Shown: positions 33,113-43,173 of the stretch, piece by piece
How positions within the stretch are numbered: the first letter of the stretch is position 1
How the letters are laid out: every line of letters begins with the position of its first letter
Origin: Plantibacter sp. Leaf314
Lineage (GTDB): Bacteria; Actinomycetota; Actinomycetes; Actinomycetales; Microbacteriaceae
DNA: 64,000 bases
Reading direction: 5' to 3'
NCBI RefSeq assembly: GCF_001423185.1
Contig: NZ_LMOB01000001.1
Location: 310,001 to 374,000, forward strand
Translations under genes and position numbers: made by a program
Notes under the pieces: model-generated
What the model saw: only the letters and a program-made list of their open reading frames with translations
Databases searched by the model: none
What the model was told of the DNA's origin: nothing

Positions 33113-33901
33113 TCATGCGACGGTGGACGCCGGCGCTTTCGGGAACACGGCCCGCACGACGAGCCAGCTGAGCACGAGCAGCGGAGCGTAGAGCGGGATC
33201 CCCATCAGGAGGCGGAGGGTTCCGAGCAGTTCGACGTTCCCGCTGAAGTACAGCGGGAGCTGGACGAGGAGACGGGCGGCGAACATCGCCACCCACACGA
33301 GCGTGAGCCAGCGCATGGCGCGGCGCTGTCCTGGGTGGGTGCGCCAGCTGGTGCCACTCCCCATGAGATACCCGGCGACGAGTCCGACGGCCGGCCATCC
33401 GACGAGCACGGAGACGAGCAGGGCCACCGCGTACGCCCCGTTCGTCCAGAATCCGAGCACGTAGAAGTCTTCGGCGCGTCCGGAGAGCAGCGCGAGGGCG
33501 GCGGAGAGCGCGATCCCGAGCAGTCCACCGACAGCCTGGGTCACCGGCTGGCGCTGTACGAGTCTCGCGATGGCGAACAGGACGCCGAGGGCGACGGGAG
33601 CCACGATCGACGGCACGAGGTCGAAGGTGAGGGTGTAGACGATGAGGAAGACGAGTCCGGGCAGGATCGCCTCGGCGATGCCCCGGATGCCGCCCATGGC
33701 CGCGAGGAGGGCCTTCCCCGTAGGGGCGTCACCCTCCGCCATGGCTCCGAGGCCCGACTTGCGGGCTGCCGCACCGAACGCGGCGCTCATCGACGGACCC
33801 GCCTGCGGGCGACCGCCATCGGCCACCGGATCGGCGCCCTCGGCCGAGGCCGCGGCGTGCCGCTCGGGGTCGTGCGGCCCGGTTCCTGCTGCTCCCGACA
33901 T
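33113..33901 (-). CDS. DUF3159 family membrane protein
   Basis: The 262-residue product has a polar N-terminus of about 75 residues and then five or six membrane helices, among them AILPGLVFLIVYTLTFDLVP, IVAPVALGVLFAIARLV and AVGGLLGIALSAALALLSG. This matches DUF3159, an actinobacterial inner-membrane family of unknown role. It is the last gene of an operon with dut and a DUF3710 gene, 3 nt after the latter. That order is widely kept in actinobacteria, but it does not suggest a clear function. Confidence 0.9.
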   Translation of the reverse strand: MSGAAGTGPHDPERHAAASAEGADPVADGGRPQAGPSMSAAFGAAARKSGLGAMAEGDAPTGKALLAAMGGIRGIAEAILPGLVFLIVYTLTFDLVPSIVAPVALGVLFAIARLVQRQPVTQAVGGLLGIALSAALALLSGRAEDFYVLGFWTNGAYAVALLVSVLVGWPAVGLVAGYLMGSGTSWRTHPGQRRAMRWLTLVWVAMFAARLLVQLPLYFSGNVELLGTLRLLMGIPLYAPLLVLSWLVVRAVFPKAPASTVA

Positions 33902-33904
33902 GCT

Positions 33905-34525
33905 CTAGGCGCTCGTGGCCGTCGGCATGCGCAGCGGGATGAGGTCGCGCGGCGGCATCGGCGAGTTTCCCCGGACGACGACGAGGCTGCGGAAGAGGTC
34001 GTCGACGAGCGCTGCGGCGTCCGGCTTGGAGGCACCCTCGCCGGCGACCACGCCACGGAGGAACCAGCGCGGGCCGTCGACCCCGATGAACCGTGCGAGG
34101 TGGGTGGCTTCGGCACCGGCGGCTCCGCCGGTCGGGACCTCGGCGACGAGTTCCGGGCCGAACTCCCCTTCGCGCTCGGTGACCGTCCCACCCTGCTGCG
34201 CGATCTGCTCGGCGATCTGGGCGCGGGTCTCGTTCCACAGTCCGGTGGACCGCGGGGCGGCGAAGGGCTGGACCTGCAGGGTCGAACCGGCGTAGTCGAG
34301 GCCGACGGCGACGACACGCTTGGTGGCCTCCTCGACCTCGAGACGGAGGTTCAGACCCTCGCGCGGCAACACCTTGACGCCGCCGAGGTCGATGTACGGA
34401 CGGACCGGGTTGGCCTCGCTCTCGTCGAACGGGCCGGCGCTGTCGCGGTCCTCCGGCGCGGACTTCGCGTCGTCGGGCAGCTCGGCGTCGACGTCGAGGT
34501 CGGGAAGGTCTTCGAGTTCGCTCAT
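33905..34525 (-). CDS. DUF3710 family protein
   Basis: A 206-residue cytoplasmic protein of the DUF3710 family, unknown function. The N-terminus is acidic (SELEDLPDLDVDAELPDD), followed by VRPYIDLGGVKVLPREGLNL, ALRLEVEE-like core and LQVQPFAAPRSTGLWNETRA. RWFLRGVVAGEGA and LVVVRGNSPMPPRDLIPLRM are the family's C-terminal motifs. Its ATG overlaps the dut stop codon by 4 nt and the DUF3159 gene follows after 3 nt, so the three are co-translated. Confidence 0.9.
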   Translation of the reverse strand: MSELEDLPDLDVDAELPDDAKSAPEDRDSAGPFDESEANPVRPYIDLGGVKVLPREGLNLRLEVEEATKRVVAVGLDYAGSTLQVQPFAAPRSTGLWNETRAQIAEQIAQQGGTVTEREGEFGPELVAEVPTGGAAGAEATHLARFIGVDGPRWFLRGVVAGEGASKPDAAALVDDLFRSLVVVRGNSPMPPRDLIPLRMPTATSA

Positions 34526-35025
34526 GCGAGGGTTCCTGTCTGCGCGGCACCGTGGGTGCTGGTGGATGAGTCGGCGGGTGCGTGTGCGAGGGCGCCGCGG
34601 CCCGTCGAGCCGAACCCACCCGTTCCGCGTGCGCTCCCCGGCAGGCGGTCCACCGGGATGAAGTTGGCACGGGCCACCGGCATCACGATGAGCTGGGCGA
34701 TCCGGTCGCCGGGCTCGATCGTGAACGCGGCGTCGCGGTCCGTGTTGAGGAGGGTGACCTTGACCTCGCCCCGGTAGCCGGCGTCGACGGTGCCCGGCGC
34801 GTTGACGACCGTGATGCCGTGCTTGGCTGCGAGGCCGCTCCGGGGGACGACGAAGGCGGCGAACCCGTCGGGCAGGGCGATGGACACCCCGGTTCCGACG
34901 AGGGCACGCTCCCCCGGTCGGAGGACGACGTGTTCGGCGGAGACGAGATCGGCTCCCGCATCGCCCGGGTGTGCGTAGCCGGGCAGATCCGGCGCGATAA
35001 TGAGTACGTCAACGCTTTCGGTCAC
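34522..35025 (-). CDS. dut: deoxyuridine 5'-triphosphate nucleotidohydrolase
   Basis: The 167-residue trimeric dUTPase that hydrolyses dUTP to dUMP and pyrophosphate. All five motifs are visible: PGDAGADLVSAEHVVL, VPRSGLAAKHGITVVN (PRSG), GTVDAGYRGEVKVTLLN, GDRIAQLIVMPV and the C-terminal RGTGGFGSTGR lid. The start is a GTG (35025) placed 6 nt after a TACCCT box, so the mRNA should be leaderless. It heads the operon with the DUF3710 and DUF3159 genes and is divergent from the DUF3093 gene, only 38 bp away. Confidence 0.96.
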   Translation of the reverse strand: MTESVDVLIIAPDLPGYAHPGDAGADLVSAEHVVLRPGERALVGTGVSIALPDGFAAFVVPRSGLAAKHGITVVNAPGTVDAGYRGEVKVTLLNTDRDAAFTIEPGDRIAQLIVMPVARANFIPVDRLPGSARGTGGFGSTGRGALAHAPADSSTSTHGAAQTGTLA

Positions 35026-35031
35026 GAATCG

Positions 35032-35037
35032 AGGGTA
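35032..35037 (-). promoter_or_regulatory. leaderless -10 box of dut
   Basis: On the minus strand TACCCT is followed by 6 nt and the GTG of dut. The whole divergent promoter region to the DUF3093 gene is only 38 bp. Confidence 0.55.
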
Positions 35038-35063
35038 GTGCAGTTCTCTGAGACAAGGCAGAC

Positions 35064-35510
35064 ATGCAGCCGTACCGTGAAACCCTCTGGCCCAGTCCCT
35101 GGGTCATCATCGCCCTCGCCCTCGTGGTGCCGGCGACCATGCTCGTCCTCGCACCGGTGTCGCTTCCGGCCGGGGTCATCGGGGCGGTGGTCCTCTACGG
35201 CGGGTGTCTCGCCTTCGCCTTCGGGTCGGCGCCGAGGATCGAGGTCTCCGGTACGACCCTGTCGGTCGGCAAGGCGTCCATCCCGCTCGCGCAGGTGGGT
35301 GAGGTCGTCGTGTACACCGGAGCGGAGGCGACCGCACAGCTCCGCACCAAGCTGGACGCCAGGGCGTGGCTGATGATCCGCGGGTGGGTCCACAGCCTCG
35401 TCAAGGTGGAGATCACCGACCCGGCCGACCCGACGCCGTACTGGTTGTTGTCGTCCCGGCGGCCGCAGCTGCTCGCCGACGCGATCGCCGCCGCGCGCTC
35501 GACCGTCTGA
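35064..35510 (+). CDS. DUF3093 family membrane protein
   Basis: A 148-residue actinobacterial protein of unknown function with two close N-terminal membrane helices (about residues 12-55: WVIIALALVVPATMLVLAPV and GVIGAVVLYGGCLAFAFG). A cytoplasmic beta-rich domain with LDARAWLMIRGWVHSLVKVE and DPTPYWLLSSRRP follows, the latter being the family's signature. AAGG stands 5 nt before the ATG at 35064. It is divergent from dut and ends at a strong hairpin shared with the DUF4193 gene. Confidence 0.9.
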   Translation: MQPYRETLWPSPWVIIALALVVPATMLVLAPVSLPAGVIGAVVLYGGCLAFAFGSAPRIEVSGTTLSVGKASIPLAQVGEVVVYTGAEATAQLRTKLDARAWLMIRGWVHSLVKVEITDPADPTPYWLLSSRRPQLLADAIAAARSTV

Positions 35511-35545
35511 ACCCGACCGAACCGCACCCGGCGGGAGCGGGAACG

Positions 35546-35585
35546 ACGGAACCCCTCCGGATCGAGATCCGGAGGGGTTCCGTCT
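35546..35585. terminator. strong bidirectional terminator
   Basis: A perfect 19-bp stem (35546-35564 with 35567-35585) with a 2-nt apparent loop lies between the convergent DUF3093 and DUF4193 genes. No long T-run is present on either side. Confidence 0.8.
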
Positions 35586-35606
35586 ACCGCTGATGCGGTG
35601 GTGTCG

Positions 35607-35900
35607 TCAGGCTGCGCACTCCGCGCAGATCGGGCCGAACTTGCCCTCGTGGTCCAGCTGCGAGCGGTGCTTCACGAGGAAGCACTCCATGCAGGTGAAC
35701 TCGTCCGCCTGAGGCGGGAGCACGACGACGTCGAGGTCGAGGTCGGAGAGATCGGATCCGCCCAGGTTGTAATCGCCCGGGTTGTCGGCGTCTTCGGAGT
35801 CGACGACTCCCGACAGCTTGTCTGGAACGCGCTCCTTCAGGGCCTCGATCGACTCGGAATCGTCGTCGGTCTTGCGGGGAGCGTCGTAATCAGTTGCCAT
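35607..35900 (-). CDS. DUF4193 family small zinc-ribbon-like protein
   Basis: The 97-residue product matches DUF4193, a very conserved actinobacterial family of unknown role. It has an acidic N-terminal half, the GSDLSDLDLDVVVLPPQADE core and a C-terminal four-cysteine ribbon: FTCMECFLVKHRSQL and GPICAECAA. Zinc binding is inferred from the two C-x2-C pairs. The ATG at 35900 begins the family-like MATDYDAPRKTDDDSES; the 18 codons before it are unlike the family. It is divergent from sepH across 200 bases that hold both promoters; no other gene is visible there. Confidence 0.9.
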   Translation of the reverse strand: MATDYDAPRKTDDDSESIEALKERVPDKLSGVVDSEDADNPGDYNLGGSDLSDLDLDVVVLPPQADEFTCMECFLVKHRSQLDHEGKFGPICAECAA

Positions 35901-36100
35901 GCCTATCCACTTCTCGATGCCGTCGGATACAAAATCGGCGGGCACAGTTTGCATCAGTTCCGCGTGAATAGCAAACCGTGTTCAGGAGGGGGTGCGGAAC
36001 CTTCCCGTGCAACTGACGGCACGCCCGGTGTATTCCCCGGATCACCCGGTGATCCGTGAGAACGTGGGTCAATCACGTGGCGCGCTGAGAGGCATTCATC

Positions 36101-37222
36101 ATGCAGGAATTGAAGGTAGTCGGGGCGGAGCTCGGAGCTCTGATCGTTGCTGATCGGAACGAGGAGGAGTACCGCCTCATCGTCGACGACGCATTCCACG
36201 TCAACCTCCGGCGGGCGAAACCGGCCGGGGCCCCCATCGGCGGCGCCACCAAGATCAGCCCGCGCGAAGTGCAGGCGCACATCCGCAGCGGTCTGTCCGC
36301 CGAGGACGTCGCCGCGGTCACGGGAGCGTCCCTGGAGTACGTCCAGCGGTTCGAGGGTCCGGTGATGGCGGAACGCGAACACATCGTCGGCACCGCCCTC
36401 GGGGTCGCCGTGCTCCCGACGACGGACACCACCGCCGACGACATCGAGGCGACGTTCGGGAACGTCATCCGGGCCCGGCTCGAGAAGCTCGGAGCCACCG
36501 ACGAACGTTGGACCAGCTGGAAGGAACCGGAGGGTGGTTGGATCGTCAAGCTCTCCTTCACGGCTGAACAGGTCGACCACGACGCGCGTTGGGCGTTCGA
36601 GCCGAAGAAGCTCGCGCTCACCCCCATCGGCAGTGAAGCCACCACGCTCTCCCGGCAGGGCGACCTCCCAGCCGCGCTGATCCCACGCCTGCGTGCGGTC
36701 GACACCGACGACTCCCCCGACACCTCCCGCTTCGACAGCGGAGCGTTCTCCCTCGACCGGGCGTCCACGGAACCGCCCGCCGAGGTGACGCGAGCGGCGG
36801 AGACCCGTCCGATCGATCCGCTGCCGTTCGCGGCCGACACCGGCTTCGGCCGCGCGCCCTCCTCGAAGGCGGCGACCCAGGCGGCCATCAACCGTGAGGC
36901 CTCCAGCCCCGATCAGCACAACCAGACCGCGGACCTCCTCGAGGCGCTCCGGAAGCGTCGAGGTGAGCGGGAGTCCGCGCCCAGCGAACCCGAACCCGCC
37001 GAACGGCCGTCGACGCCGCATGCCGTGCCGGACCAGCAGACGCCCCTGGCGGTGTTCGACACCGGTGAGTTCGAGGCGGCGCAGCAGCGACGCTCGGGCG
37101 ACACCGATCCCCATGGGGACGGTGCTACACCGGCCGGTGCGAAGGCACGACGCGGACGCGCGTCGATGCCGTCCTGGGACGAGATCGTGTTCGGTGCGAA
37201 GTCCGACGACGACCCCGTCTGA
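36101..37222 (+). CDS. sepH: septation protein SepH
   Basis: A 373-residue actinobacterial cell-division protein. The N-terminal DUF3071 domain (about 1-170) starts MQELKVVGAELGALIVADRN and contains the helix-turn-helix ISPREVQAHIRSGLSAEDVA. In Streptomyces and mycobacteria SepH binds FtsZ and promotes Z-ring assembly. The C-terminal half is a long disordered stretch ending in the conserved RGRASMPSWDEIVFG motif. GAGAGG lies about 10 nt before the ATG. The convergent phosphatase gene ends 12 nt after its stop with no hairpin seen. Confidence 0.93.
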   Translation: MQELKVVGAELGALIVADRNEEEYRLIVDDAFHVNLRRAKPAGAPIGGATKISPREVQAHIRSGLSAEDVAAVTGASLEYVQRFEGPVMAEREHIVGTALGVAVLPTTDTTADDIEATFGNVIRARLEKLGATDERWTSWKEPEGGWIVKLSFTAEQVDHDARWAFEPKKLALTPIGSEATTLSRQGDLPAALIPRLRAVDTDDSPDTSRFDSGAFSLDRASTEPPAEVTRAAETRPIDPLPFAADTGFGRAPSSKAATQAAINREASSPDQHNQTADLLEALRKRRGERESAPSEPEPAERPSTPHAVPDQQTPLAVFDTGEFEAAQQRRSGDTDPHGDGATPAGAKARRGRASMPSWDEIVFGAKSDDDPV

Positions 37223-37234
37223 TCGGCGGAGCCG

Positions 37235-38377
37235 TCAGGGCTCGTAGCGCCCGAGGCCGAGAAGCGGGATCCGACGTTCGTCGTCGGTGAGTGACCCGTG
37301 CTGGCCGATCATCCCGCGCGCACTCTGATCGGTCGGCCGGGAGTCGTAGTAGGCGATGCGTTTGCGGGTGGCCACGATGACGTCCCCGATACGCGGCAGC
37401 ACCTCCGGATCGACCTCGCCGTACCAGCCGTGCTCGATCGCCTCGGCTCGCGTCGCGACCCAGGACCGAGCGCCCTCCTCGGACCTCCAGGACGCCGCCA
37501 GCCGCTCGTGGTCCGCGGCGTCCGCGGCGGCGTCGAGATAGAGGTGCAGGCATCGCGGCTCGCCACCGACGTGTCGTACACCGTCCACGAGCGCCGGGGC
37601 CTGATCGAACAGGACGTGCTGGTGGGCCGGGACGTCGACGACGCCGTGGTCGGCGGTGACGAGGGCTCCCGCCGTGGCCGGTAGCCGGGCCGACCACCGT
37701 CTCAGGTCGCCGTCGAGCTCTTCGAGCAGCGCCGTCCAGCGGGCTGACTCCCACCCGTACTCGTGCGCCGCCTGGTCGAGTTCCGGGACGTACACGTAGC
37801 TCAGGGTCCGTCCGGAGCTCGCGGCGACGACGTCGAGCGCCGCGTCGAGACGGTCGGCCATCGAGCGTCCCGCCCGGTAGTCCGCGCCACGGAGGACCGC
37901 TCGGGTGAAGCCCGAACCGCGGTACCGCTCCTGGCCGATGACCGTGGTGGTGACGCCCTCGGCACGTGCCCGTTCGAACACGGTGGGCAGACGCTGCCAG
38001 GTCTCGGGGACCATGCCGGGGTCCCAGCCGCTCAGCTGGTTGACGACCCGGTCTCCGGCGAGGTCCCTGGCTCGATAGCTGACGAGTCCGTGACGGCCGG
38101 GGAGTGCCCCGGTGGTCAGCGTCGCGATCCCGGCGGCGGTCGTCGACGGGAACGCGGAGGTCGTCGTCGACCGAGGGCCGAGACGGGGGGCGAGGAAGCG
38201 GGCGTGAGCGGCGGCTCCGCGGAGGTTCGCAGCGCCGAGGCCGTCGACGAGGACGACGATGGCATGGTCCGCCGACGGCAGCGATCCACCGCTCGAGGTC
38301 AGGGATGCGAGGCAATCCGGGAGGACATCGGCAAGGCTGCGCGAGTCAGGATCGACCGTCGGTAGCATGGAGGTCAT
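37235..38377 (-). CDS. alkaline phosphatase-superfamily (nucleotide pyrophosphatase-like) protein
   Basis: A 380-residue metalloenzyme of the phosphodiesterase/nucleotide pyrophosphatase branch. [16 protein letters not shown] gives the first metal aspartate, [20 protein letters not shown] the nucleophilic threonine, [18 protein letters not shown] an Asp-x-x-x-His metal site, and [13 protein letters not shown] the Asp-His pair. All metal ligands seem present. It lacks a signal peptide, so it is cytoplasmic. Two ATGs (38377 and 38368) are possible; the first is given. It is conserved between sepH and parC in actinobacteria. The substrate is unknown. Confidence 0.9.
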   Translation of the reverse strand: MTSMLPTVDPDSRSLADVLPDCLASLTSSGGSLPSADHAIVVLVDGLGAANLRGAAAHARFLAPRLGPRSTTTSAFPSTTAAGIATLTTGALPGRHGLVSYRARDLAGDRVVNQLSGWDPGMVPETWQRLPTVFERARAEGVTTTVIGQERYRGSGFTRAVLRGADYRAGRSMADRLDAALDVVAASSGRTLSYVYVPELDQAAHEYGWESARWTALLEELDGDLRRWSARLPATAGALVTADHGVVDVPAHQHVLFDQAPALVDGVRHVGGEPRCLHLYLDAAADAADHERLAASWRSEEGARSWVATRAEAIEHGWYGEVDPEVLPRIGDVIVATRKRIAYYDSRPTDQSARGMIGQHGSLTDDERRIPLLGLGRYEP

Positions 38378-38464
38378 CGGGCTCAGTCTCGCACACCGCA
38401 TGGTCGAGCGAGCCCCGCCATCGCCGCCGAGCATCGGCTCGGTGTCCCTCAGCAGAGACACGGA

Positions 38465-40975
38465 ATGACCCGCCAACAGCAGACCCCGCCGACGGAGCCC
38501 AGTGGCGAGCGCATCGAGGACATCGATGTCTCGTCGGAGATGCAGACCTCCTTCCTGGAGTACGCCTATTCGGTCATCTACGCCCGCGCCCTCCCGGATG
38601 CCCGCGACGGGCTGAAGCCCGTCCAGCGCCGCATCCTCTATCAGATGACCGAGATGGGTCTCCGCCCGGATCGCGGTCACGTGAAGTCGGCGCGGGTCGT
38701 CGGTGAGGTGATGGGCAAGCTGCACCCGCACGGCGACACGGCGATCTACGACGCGCTCGTCCGCCTCGCGCAGCCGTTCACCCTGCGTGTGCCGCTGATC
38801 GACGGCCACGGCAACTTCGGATCGCTCGACGACGGACCAGCCGCCCCCCGGTACACGGAGGCCCGGCTGGACGCCGCTGCCCTCGCGCTCACCGCCGACC
38901 TCGACGAGGACGTCGTCGACTTCGTCCCGAACTACGACAATCAGTTCATGCAGCCGGAGGTGCTGCCGGCGGCGTTCCCCAACCTGCTCGTGAACGGTGC
39001 CAGCGGCATCGCGGTCGGTATGGCGACGAACATGGCGCCGCACAACCTCGTCGAGGTCATCGGCGCCGCCCGGCACCTCATCGCGCACCCGCAGGCGACC
39101 CTCGAGGACCTCATGGAGTTCGTGCCCGGACCGGACCTGCCGTCCGGCGGGACGATCGTGGGGCTCGACGGGATCAAGGACGCATACGCGACGGGCCGTG
39201 GTTCCTTCAAGACCCGCGCGAAGGTGTCCGTCGAACCGGTGACCGCCCGGAAGACCGGCCTCGTCATCACGGAACTCCCGTACCTGGTCGGGCCCGAGAA
39301 GATCATCGAGAAGATCAAGGACGGCGTCACCTCCAAGAAGCTCAACGGCATCTCGGACGTCACCGACCTCACCGACCGGATGCACGGACTTCGGCTCGTG
39401 ATCGGGATCAAGACCGGCTTCTCCCCCGAAGCCGTCCTCGAGCAGCTCTACCGGTACACCCCCCTCGAGGACTCGTTCAGCATCAACAACGTCGCCCTCG
39501 TGGACGGCGGCCCGCAGACGCTCGGTCTCCGCGAGCTGCTCCAGGTGTACGTCGACCACCGCATCAGTGTGGTCACCCGCCGGAGCCGGTTCCGGCTGGC
39601 GAGGCGGAAGGAACGCCTGCACCTCGTCGAGGGTCTCCTCATCGCGATCCTCGACATCGACGAGGTCATCCAGGTCATCCGGGCGAGCGACGACTCGGAG
39701 CAGGCCCGCGCGAGACTGATCGAGGTCTTCGACCTGTCCCAGCTGCAGGCCGAGTACATCCTCGAGCTCCGGCTACGACGGCTCACGAAGTTCTCGCGGA
39801 TCGAACTCGAGGCGGAGCGCGACAAGCTGCTCGCGGAGATCGCCGAACTCGAGCGCCTGCTCGGGAGCCAGCGACTGATCCGGGCGGCGGTCTCGGCGGA
39901 ACTCGCCGCCGCAGCCGAGCAGTTCGGCACCCCACGACGGACGATGCTGACGAACGCCAAGCCGAGCGTCGCGACGACCGGGCGCGGCAAGAGCGCCCCG
40001 ATCCTCGAACTGGCCGACACCCCGTGCCGTGTCTACCTCAGCGCGACGGGACGGGCGCTCCGCGTCGACCTCGACCCGGACGCTCAGGCGCCCCGGCCAG
40101 GACGTCGGAGCAAGCACGATGCGATCCTGAGCGTCGTCGAGACCACCAGCCGCACCGAGCTCGGCGCCGTCACGAGCAAGGGACGGCTCATCCGGTTCAC
40201 GCCGCTCGACCTCCCCGCGGTGCCCGCGGCGTCCATCCAGCTCGCGGCCGGCGTCCGGATCGGTGAGTACCTCTCCCTGCCCGACCGCGATGAGCGGGTG
40301 CTGGCCATCGTCTCCCTCTCCAGCGAGCAGCCGATCGTGCTCGGCACCGAGACCGGCGTGGTCAAACGCGTCATCCCGGGCGATCTGCCCGCGAAGCCCG
40401 ACTTCGAGGTCATCACGCTGAAGCCGCGCGACCGCGTCATCGGTGCGGCGCAGGTCGGTGACGACGCCGAGCTCGTGTTCGTCGCCTCCGACGCGCAGCT
40501 CCTCCGCTTCGCCGCGTCGTCCGTCCGGCCGCAGGGTCGTGCCGCGGGTGGCATGGCCGGCATCAACCTCGCCGCCGGTGCGAAGGTCATCTCCTTCACC
40601 GCCGTCCTCCCGGACGACGAGGTCGTCGTCGTCACCGTCGCGACGAACTCACTCACGCTGGCCGGGACGGACACCGGCAGCGCGAAGGTGTCCGAGTTCT
40701 CGGAGTTCCCCGCCAAGGGTCGGGCGACGGGCGGGGTCCGGTCGCAACGCTTCCTGAAGGGTGAGGATCAGCTGGCCGTCGCCTGGGTCGGCGCCGCTCC
40801 GGCACACGCCGTCGGCACGGACGGGACGCCTCGGACGCTCCCGGAGGTCGGGGCCAAGCGTGACGCATCCGGCACGCCGCTCGACGCTCCCATCGGGTTC
40901 ATCGGCGGCGCGATCACACCGCCGGTCGCTCCGCCGACCACGGATGACGCGACCGCCGGCGACGAATCCGACTGA
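38465..40975 (+). CDS. parC: DNA topoisomerase IV subunit A
   Basis: An 836-residue type IIA topoisomerase breakage-reunion subunit. The active-site tyrosine is residue 130 in [12 protein letters not shown], after [13 protein letters not shown] coiled-coil region (about 370-490) and a C-terminal beta-pinwheel (about 530-820) follow. No canonical GyrA box (QRRGGKG) is present, only degenerate blades such as [11 protein letters not shown], which favours a decatenase (ParC) over gyrase. It is convergent with parE, a hairpin between them, so the two subunits are not in one operon. parC and sepH neighbourhood matches other actinobacteria. Confidence 0.93.
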   Translation: MTRQQQTPPTEPSGERIEDIDVSSEMQTSFLEYAYSVIYARALPDARDGLKPVQRRILYQMTEMGLRPDRGHVKSARVVGEVMGKLHPHGDTAIYDALVRLAQPFTLRVPLIDGHGNFGSLDDGPAAPRYTEARLDAAALALTADLDEDVVDFVPNYDNQFMQPEVLPAAFPNLLVNGASGIAVGMATNMAPHNLVEVIGAARHLIAHPQATLEDLMEFVPGPDLPSGGTIVGLDGIKDAYATGRGSFKTRAKVSVEPVTARKTGLVITELPYLVGPEKIIEKIKDGVTSKKLNGISDVTDLTDRMHGLRLVIGIKTGFSPEAVLEQLYRYTPLEDSFSINNVALVDGGPQTLGLRELLQVYVDHRISVVTRRSRFRLARRKERLHLVEGLLIAILDIDEVIQVIRASDDSEQARARLIEVFDLSQLQAEYILELRLRRLTKFSRIELEAERDKLLAEIAELERLLGSQRLIRAAVSAELAAAAEQFGTPRRTMLTNAKPSVATTGRGKSAPILELADTPCRVYLSATGRALRVDLDPDAQAPRPGRRSKHDAILSVVETTSRTELGAVTSKGRLIRFTPLDLPAVPAASIQLAAGVRIGEYLSLPDRDERVLAIVSLSSEQPIVLGTETGVVKRVIPGDLPAKPDFEVITLKPRDRVIGAAQVGDDAELVFVASDAQLLRFAASSVRPQGRAAGGMAGINLAAGAKVISFTAVLPDDEVVVVTVATNSLTLAGTDTGSAKVSEFSEFPAKGRATGGVRSQRFLKGEDQLAVAWVGAAPAHAVGTDGTPRTLPEVGAKRDASGTPLDAPIGFIGGAITPPVAPPTTDDATAGDESD

Positions 40976-40992
40976 ATCCTGTCCTGCGCCGA

Positions 40993-41030
40993 CGAGGCCC
41001 GGTCCGAGCATCCGCTCGCACCGGGCCTCG
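40993..41030. terminator. bidirectional terminator between parC and parE
   Basis: CGAGGCCCGGT (40993-41003) pairs perfectly with ACCGGGCCTCG (41020-41030); a 16-nt loop with a smaller internal GAGC pairing separates them. It lies in the 107-base gap between the convergent stops. Confidence 0.7.
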
Positions 41031-41082
41031 ATCGTTCCCGAACCAGAGGGGTCGTCCTCGGGCCTCGTGAACCCCGCGAGGA

Positions 41083-43161
41083 TCAGACGTCGATGCTCTC
41101 GCGGGACAGTCGGTCGGAGCTGTCCACGATGAACTCCTTCCTCGGGGCGACGTCGTTGCCCATGAGGAGTTCGAAGATACGTCCGGCCGACTCGGCGTCC
41201 TCGACGCGCACGCGGCGGAGCGTGCGGTGGCGTCGATCCATCGTGGTCGTCGCCAACTGGTCGGCGTCCATCTCGCCGAGTCCCTTGTACCGCTGGATCG
41301 GTTCCTGATGCTTCTTGCCGGTGCGCTTGAGGTCGGCGAGCACGGCGTGCAGCTCGGCTTCGGAGTAGGTGTAGATCGTCTCGTTCGGCTTCGAACCGGG
41401 GTTGATGACGATGACCCGATGGAGCGGTGGCACCGCAGCGAAGACGCGGCCCGCCTCGATGAGCGGCCGCATGTAGCGGAAGAAGAGCGTGAGCAGGAGC
41501 GTGCGGATGTGCGCACCGTCGACGTCCGCGTCGCTCATCAGGATGATCTTCCCGTACCGGGCGGCGTCGAGGTCGAAGGATCGACCTGACCCGGCTCCGA
41601 TGACCTGGATGATGGACGCGCACTCGGCGTTCGACAGCATGTCGGAGACGGAGGCCTTCTGCACGTTCAGGATCTTGCCGCGGATCGGGAGGAGCGCCTG
41701 GTACGAGCTGTCGCGCGCCAGCTTCGCCGTCCCGAGGGCGGAGTCCCCCTCGACGATGAACAGTTCACTCGACTCGAGGTTGCCCGAGCGGCAGTCGACC
41801 AACTTGGCCGGCAGTGACGAGTTCTCGAGGGCGTTCTTCCGGCGCTGCGTCTCCTTGTGGGTCCGGGCGGAGATCCGGGACTTCATCTCGGACACGATCT
41901 TCTCGAGCACGAGCGCCGTCTGCGCCTTGTCATCCCGTTTCGTCGAAGCGAACCGCTCCTTGAGTTCCTTGGCGACGACGTTCGCCACGATGGCCCGCAC
42001 GGCAGGCGTCCCGAGGATCTCCTTCGTCTGGCCCTCGAACTGCGGCTCCGCGAGCCGGACCGTCAGCACGGCGGTCAGGCCGGCGAGGACGTCGTCCTTC
42101 TCGAGCTTGTCCGAGCCGACCTTCAGGCGGCGGGCGTTCTGCTCCACCTGGGCCCGGAGGAACTTCAGCAGCCCCTGATCGAACCCCAGCTGGTGCGTGC
42201 CGCCCTTCGGCGTGGCGATGATGTTGACGAAGCTCCGCATGACCGTCTCGTACCCGGTCCCCCAGCGAAGGGCGATGTCGACCTCCGCCTCCCGTTCCAC
42301 CTCGGTCGCGACCATGGTGCCCGACGGCGACAGGACGGGCACCGTCTCGGTGAACGTGCCGCTTCCGGTGAGACGCCAGGTGTCGGTGAGGGCGGTGTCG
42401 CCCGCCAGGTAGTCGACGAACTCCGAGATGCCGCCCTCATAGCGGTACATCGCCTCGGTCGGTTCCTCGACGGTCTCGTCGCGGATGTGGATGCCGAGCC
42501 CCTTGATGAGGAAGGCCGTCTGACGGGCTCGGCCCAACAGCTCCTCAGCCTGGAACTGTGCACCCTTCGTGAAGATCTGGCGGTCGGCCCAGTAGCGGAT
42601 CCGCGTGCCCGTCACGCCGCGCTTGGTCTTCCCGATGACCCGGAGTTCGCTCTGCTTCTCGAAGGGGGTGAACGGCGCGTCCGGCGTGGGCTCACCGGTG
42701 TCGGCGAAGATGCCGGGCTCGCCACGGTGGAAGGACATCGCGTAGGTCTTGCCACCGCGGTCCACCTCGACATCGAGCCGTTCCGAGAGCGCATTGACGA
42801 CGGAGGCGCCGACGCCGTGCAGCCCGCCCGACGCGGCGTAGGACCCACCGCCGAACTTGCCGCCGGCGTGCAGCTTCGTGAACACGACCTCGACGCCCGA
42901 CAGGCCGGTCTTCGGCTCGATGTCGACCGGGATGCCGCGCGCGTGGTCTCGGACCTCGACGCTCTGGTCGGCGTGCAGGATGATCTCGATCTCGTCGCCG
43001 TGCCCGCCGAGGGCCTCGTCGACCGAGTTGTCGATGATCTCCCAGAGGCAGTGCATGAGGCCCCGCGAGTCCGTCGATCCGATGTACATGCCGGGTCGCT
43101 TGCGCACCGCCTCGAGGCCTTCGAGGACGGAGAGATGCCGGGCGGAGTAGTCGCTGCTCAC
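41083..43161 (-). CDS. parE: DNA topoisomerase IV subunit B
   Basis: The 692-residue ATPase subunit. The GHKL site is LWEIIDNSVDEALGGHGDEI with the catalytic glutamate and DHARGIPVDIEPKTG, GGLHGVGASVVNALS the lid, and the TOPRIM acidic motifs are LFIVEGDSALGTAKLA and ILMSDADVDGAHIRT. The start is a GTG (43161), six bases after a TACTCT box and without a Shine-Dalgarno, so it is probably leaderless. It is divergent from a DUF7455 gene over 215 bases, in which nothing else codes. It is assigned to topoisomerase IV by its pairing with parC. Confidence 0.95.
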   Translation of the reverse strand: MSSDYSARHLSVLEGLEAVRKRPGMYIGSTDSRGLMHCLWEIIDNSVDEALGGHGDEIEIILHADQSVEVRDHARGIPVDIEPKTGLSGVEVVFTKLHAGGKFGGGSYAASGGLHGVGASVVNALSERLDVEVDRGGKTYAMSFHRGEPGIFADTGEPTPDAPFTPFEKQSELRVIGKTKRGVTGTRIRYWADRQIFTKGAQFQAEELLGRARQTAFLIKGLGIHIRDETVEEPTEAMYRYEGGISEFVDYLAGDTALTDTWRLTGSGTFTETVPVLSPSGTMVATEVEREAEVDIALRWGTGYETVMRSFVNIIATPKGGTHQLGFDQGLLKFLRAQVEQNARRLKVGSDKLEKDDVLAGLTAVLTVRLAEPQFEGQTKEILGTPAVRAIVANVVAKELKERFASTKRDDKAQTALVLEKIVSEMKSRISARTHKETQRRKNALENSSLPAKLVDCRSGNLESSELFIVEGDSALGTAKLARDSSYQALLPIRGKILNVQKASVSDMLSNAECASIIQVIGAGSGRSFDLDAARYGKIILMSDADVDGAHIRTLLLTLFFRYMRPLIEAGRVFAAVPPLHRVIVINPGSKPNETIYTYSEAELHAVLADLKRTGKKHQEPIQRYKGLGEMDADQLATTTMDRRHRTLRRVRVEDAESAGRIFELLMGNDVAPRKEFIVDSSDRLSRESIDV

Positions 43162-43167
43162 CTCTCA

Positions 43168-43173
43168 AGAGTA
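43168..43173 (-). promoter_or_regulatory. leaderless -10 box of parE
   Basis: On the minus strand TACTCT is followed by 6 nt and the GTG start of parE. The -35 region (43191-43196) is weak. Confidence 0.5.

Noticed and set aside
38465-43161. parC/parE as gyrA/gyrB
   Set aside because: The A subunit lacks a canonical GyrA box, and gene neighbours match the topoisomerase IV locus of other actinobacteria rather than the origin-proximal gyrase operon. The distinction is not absolute.
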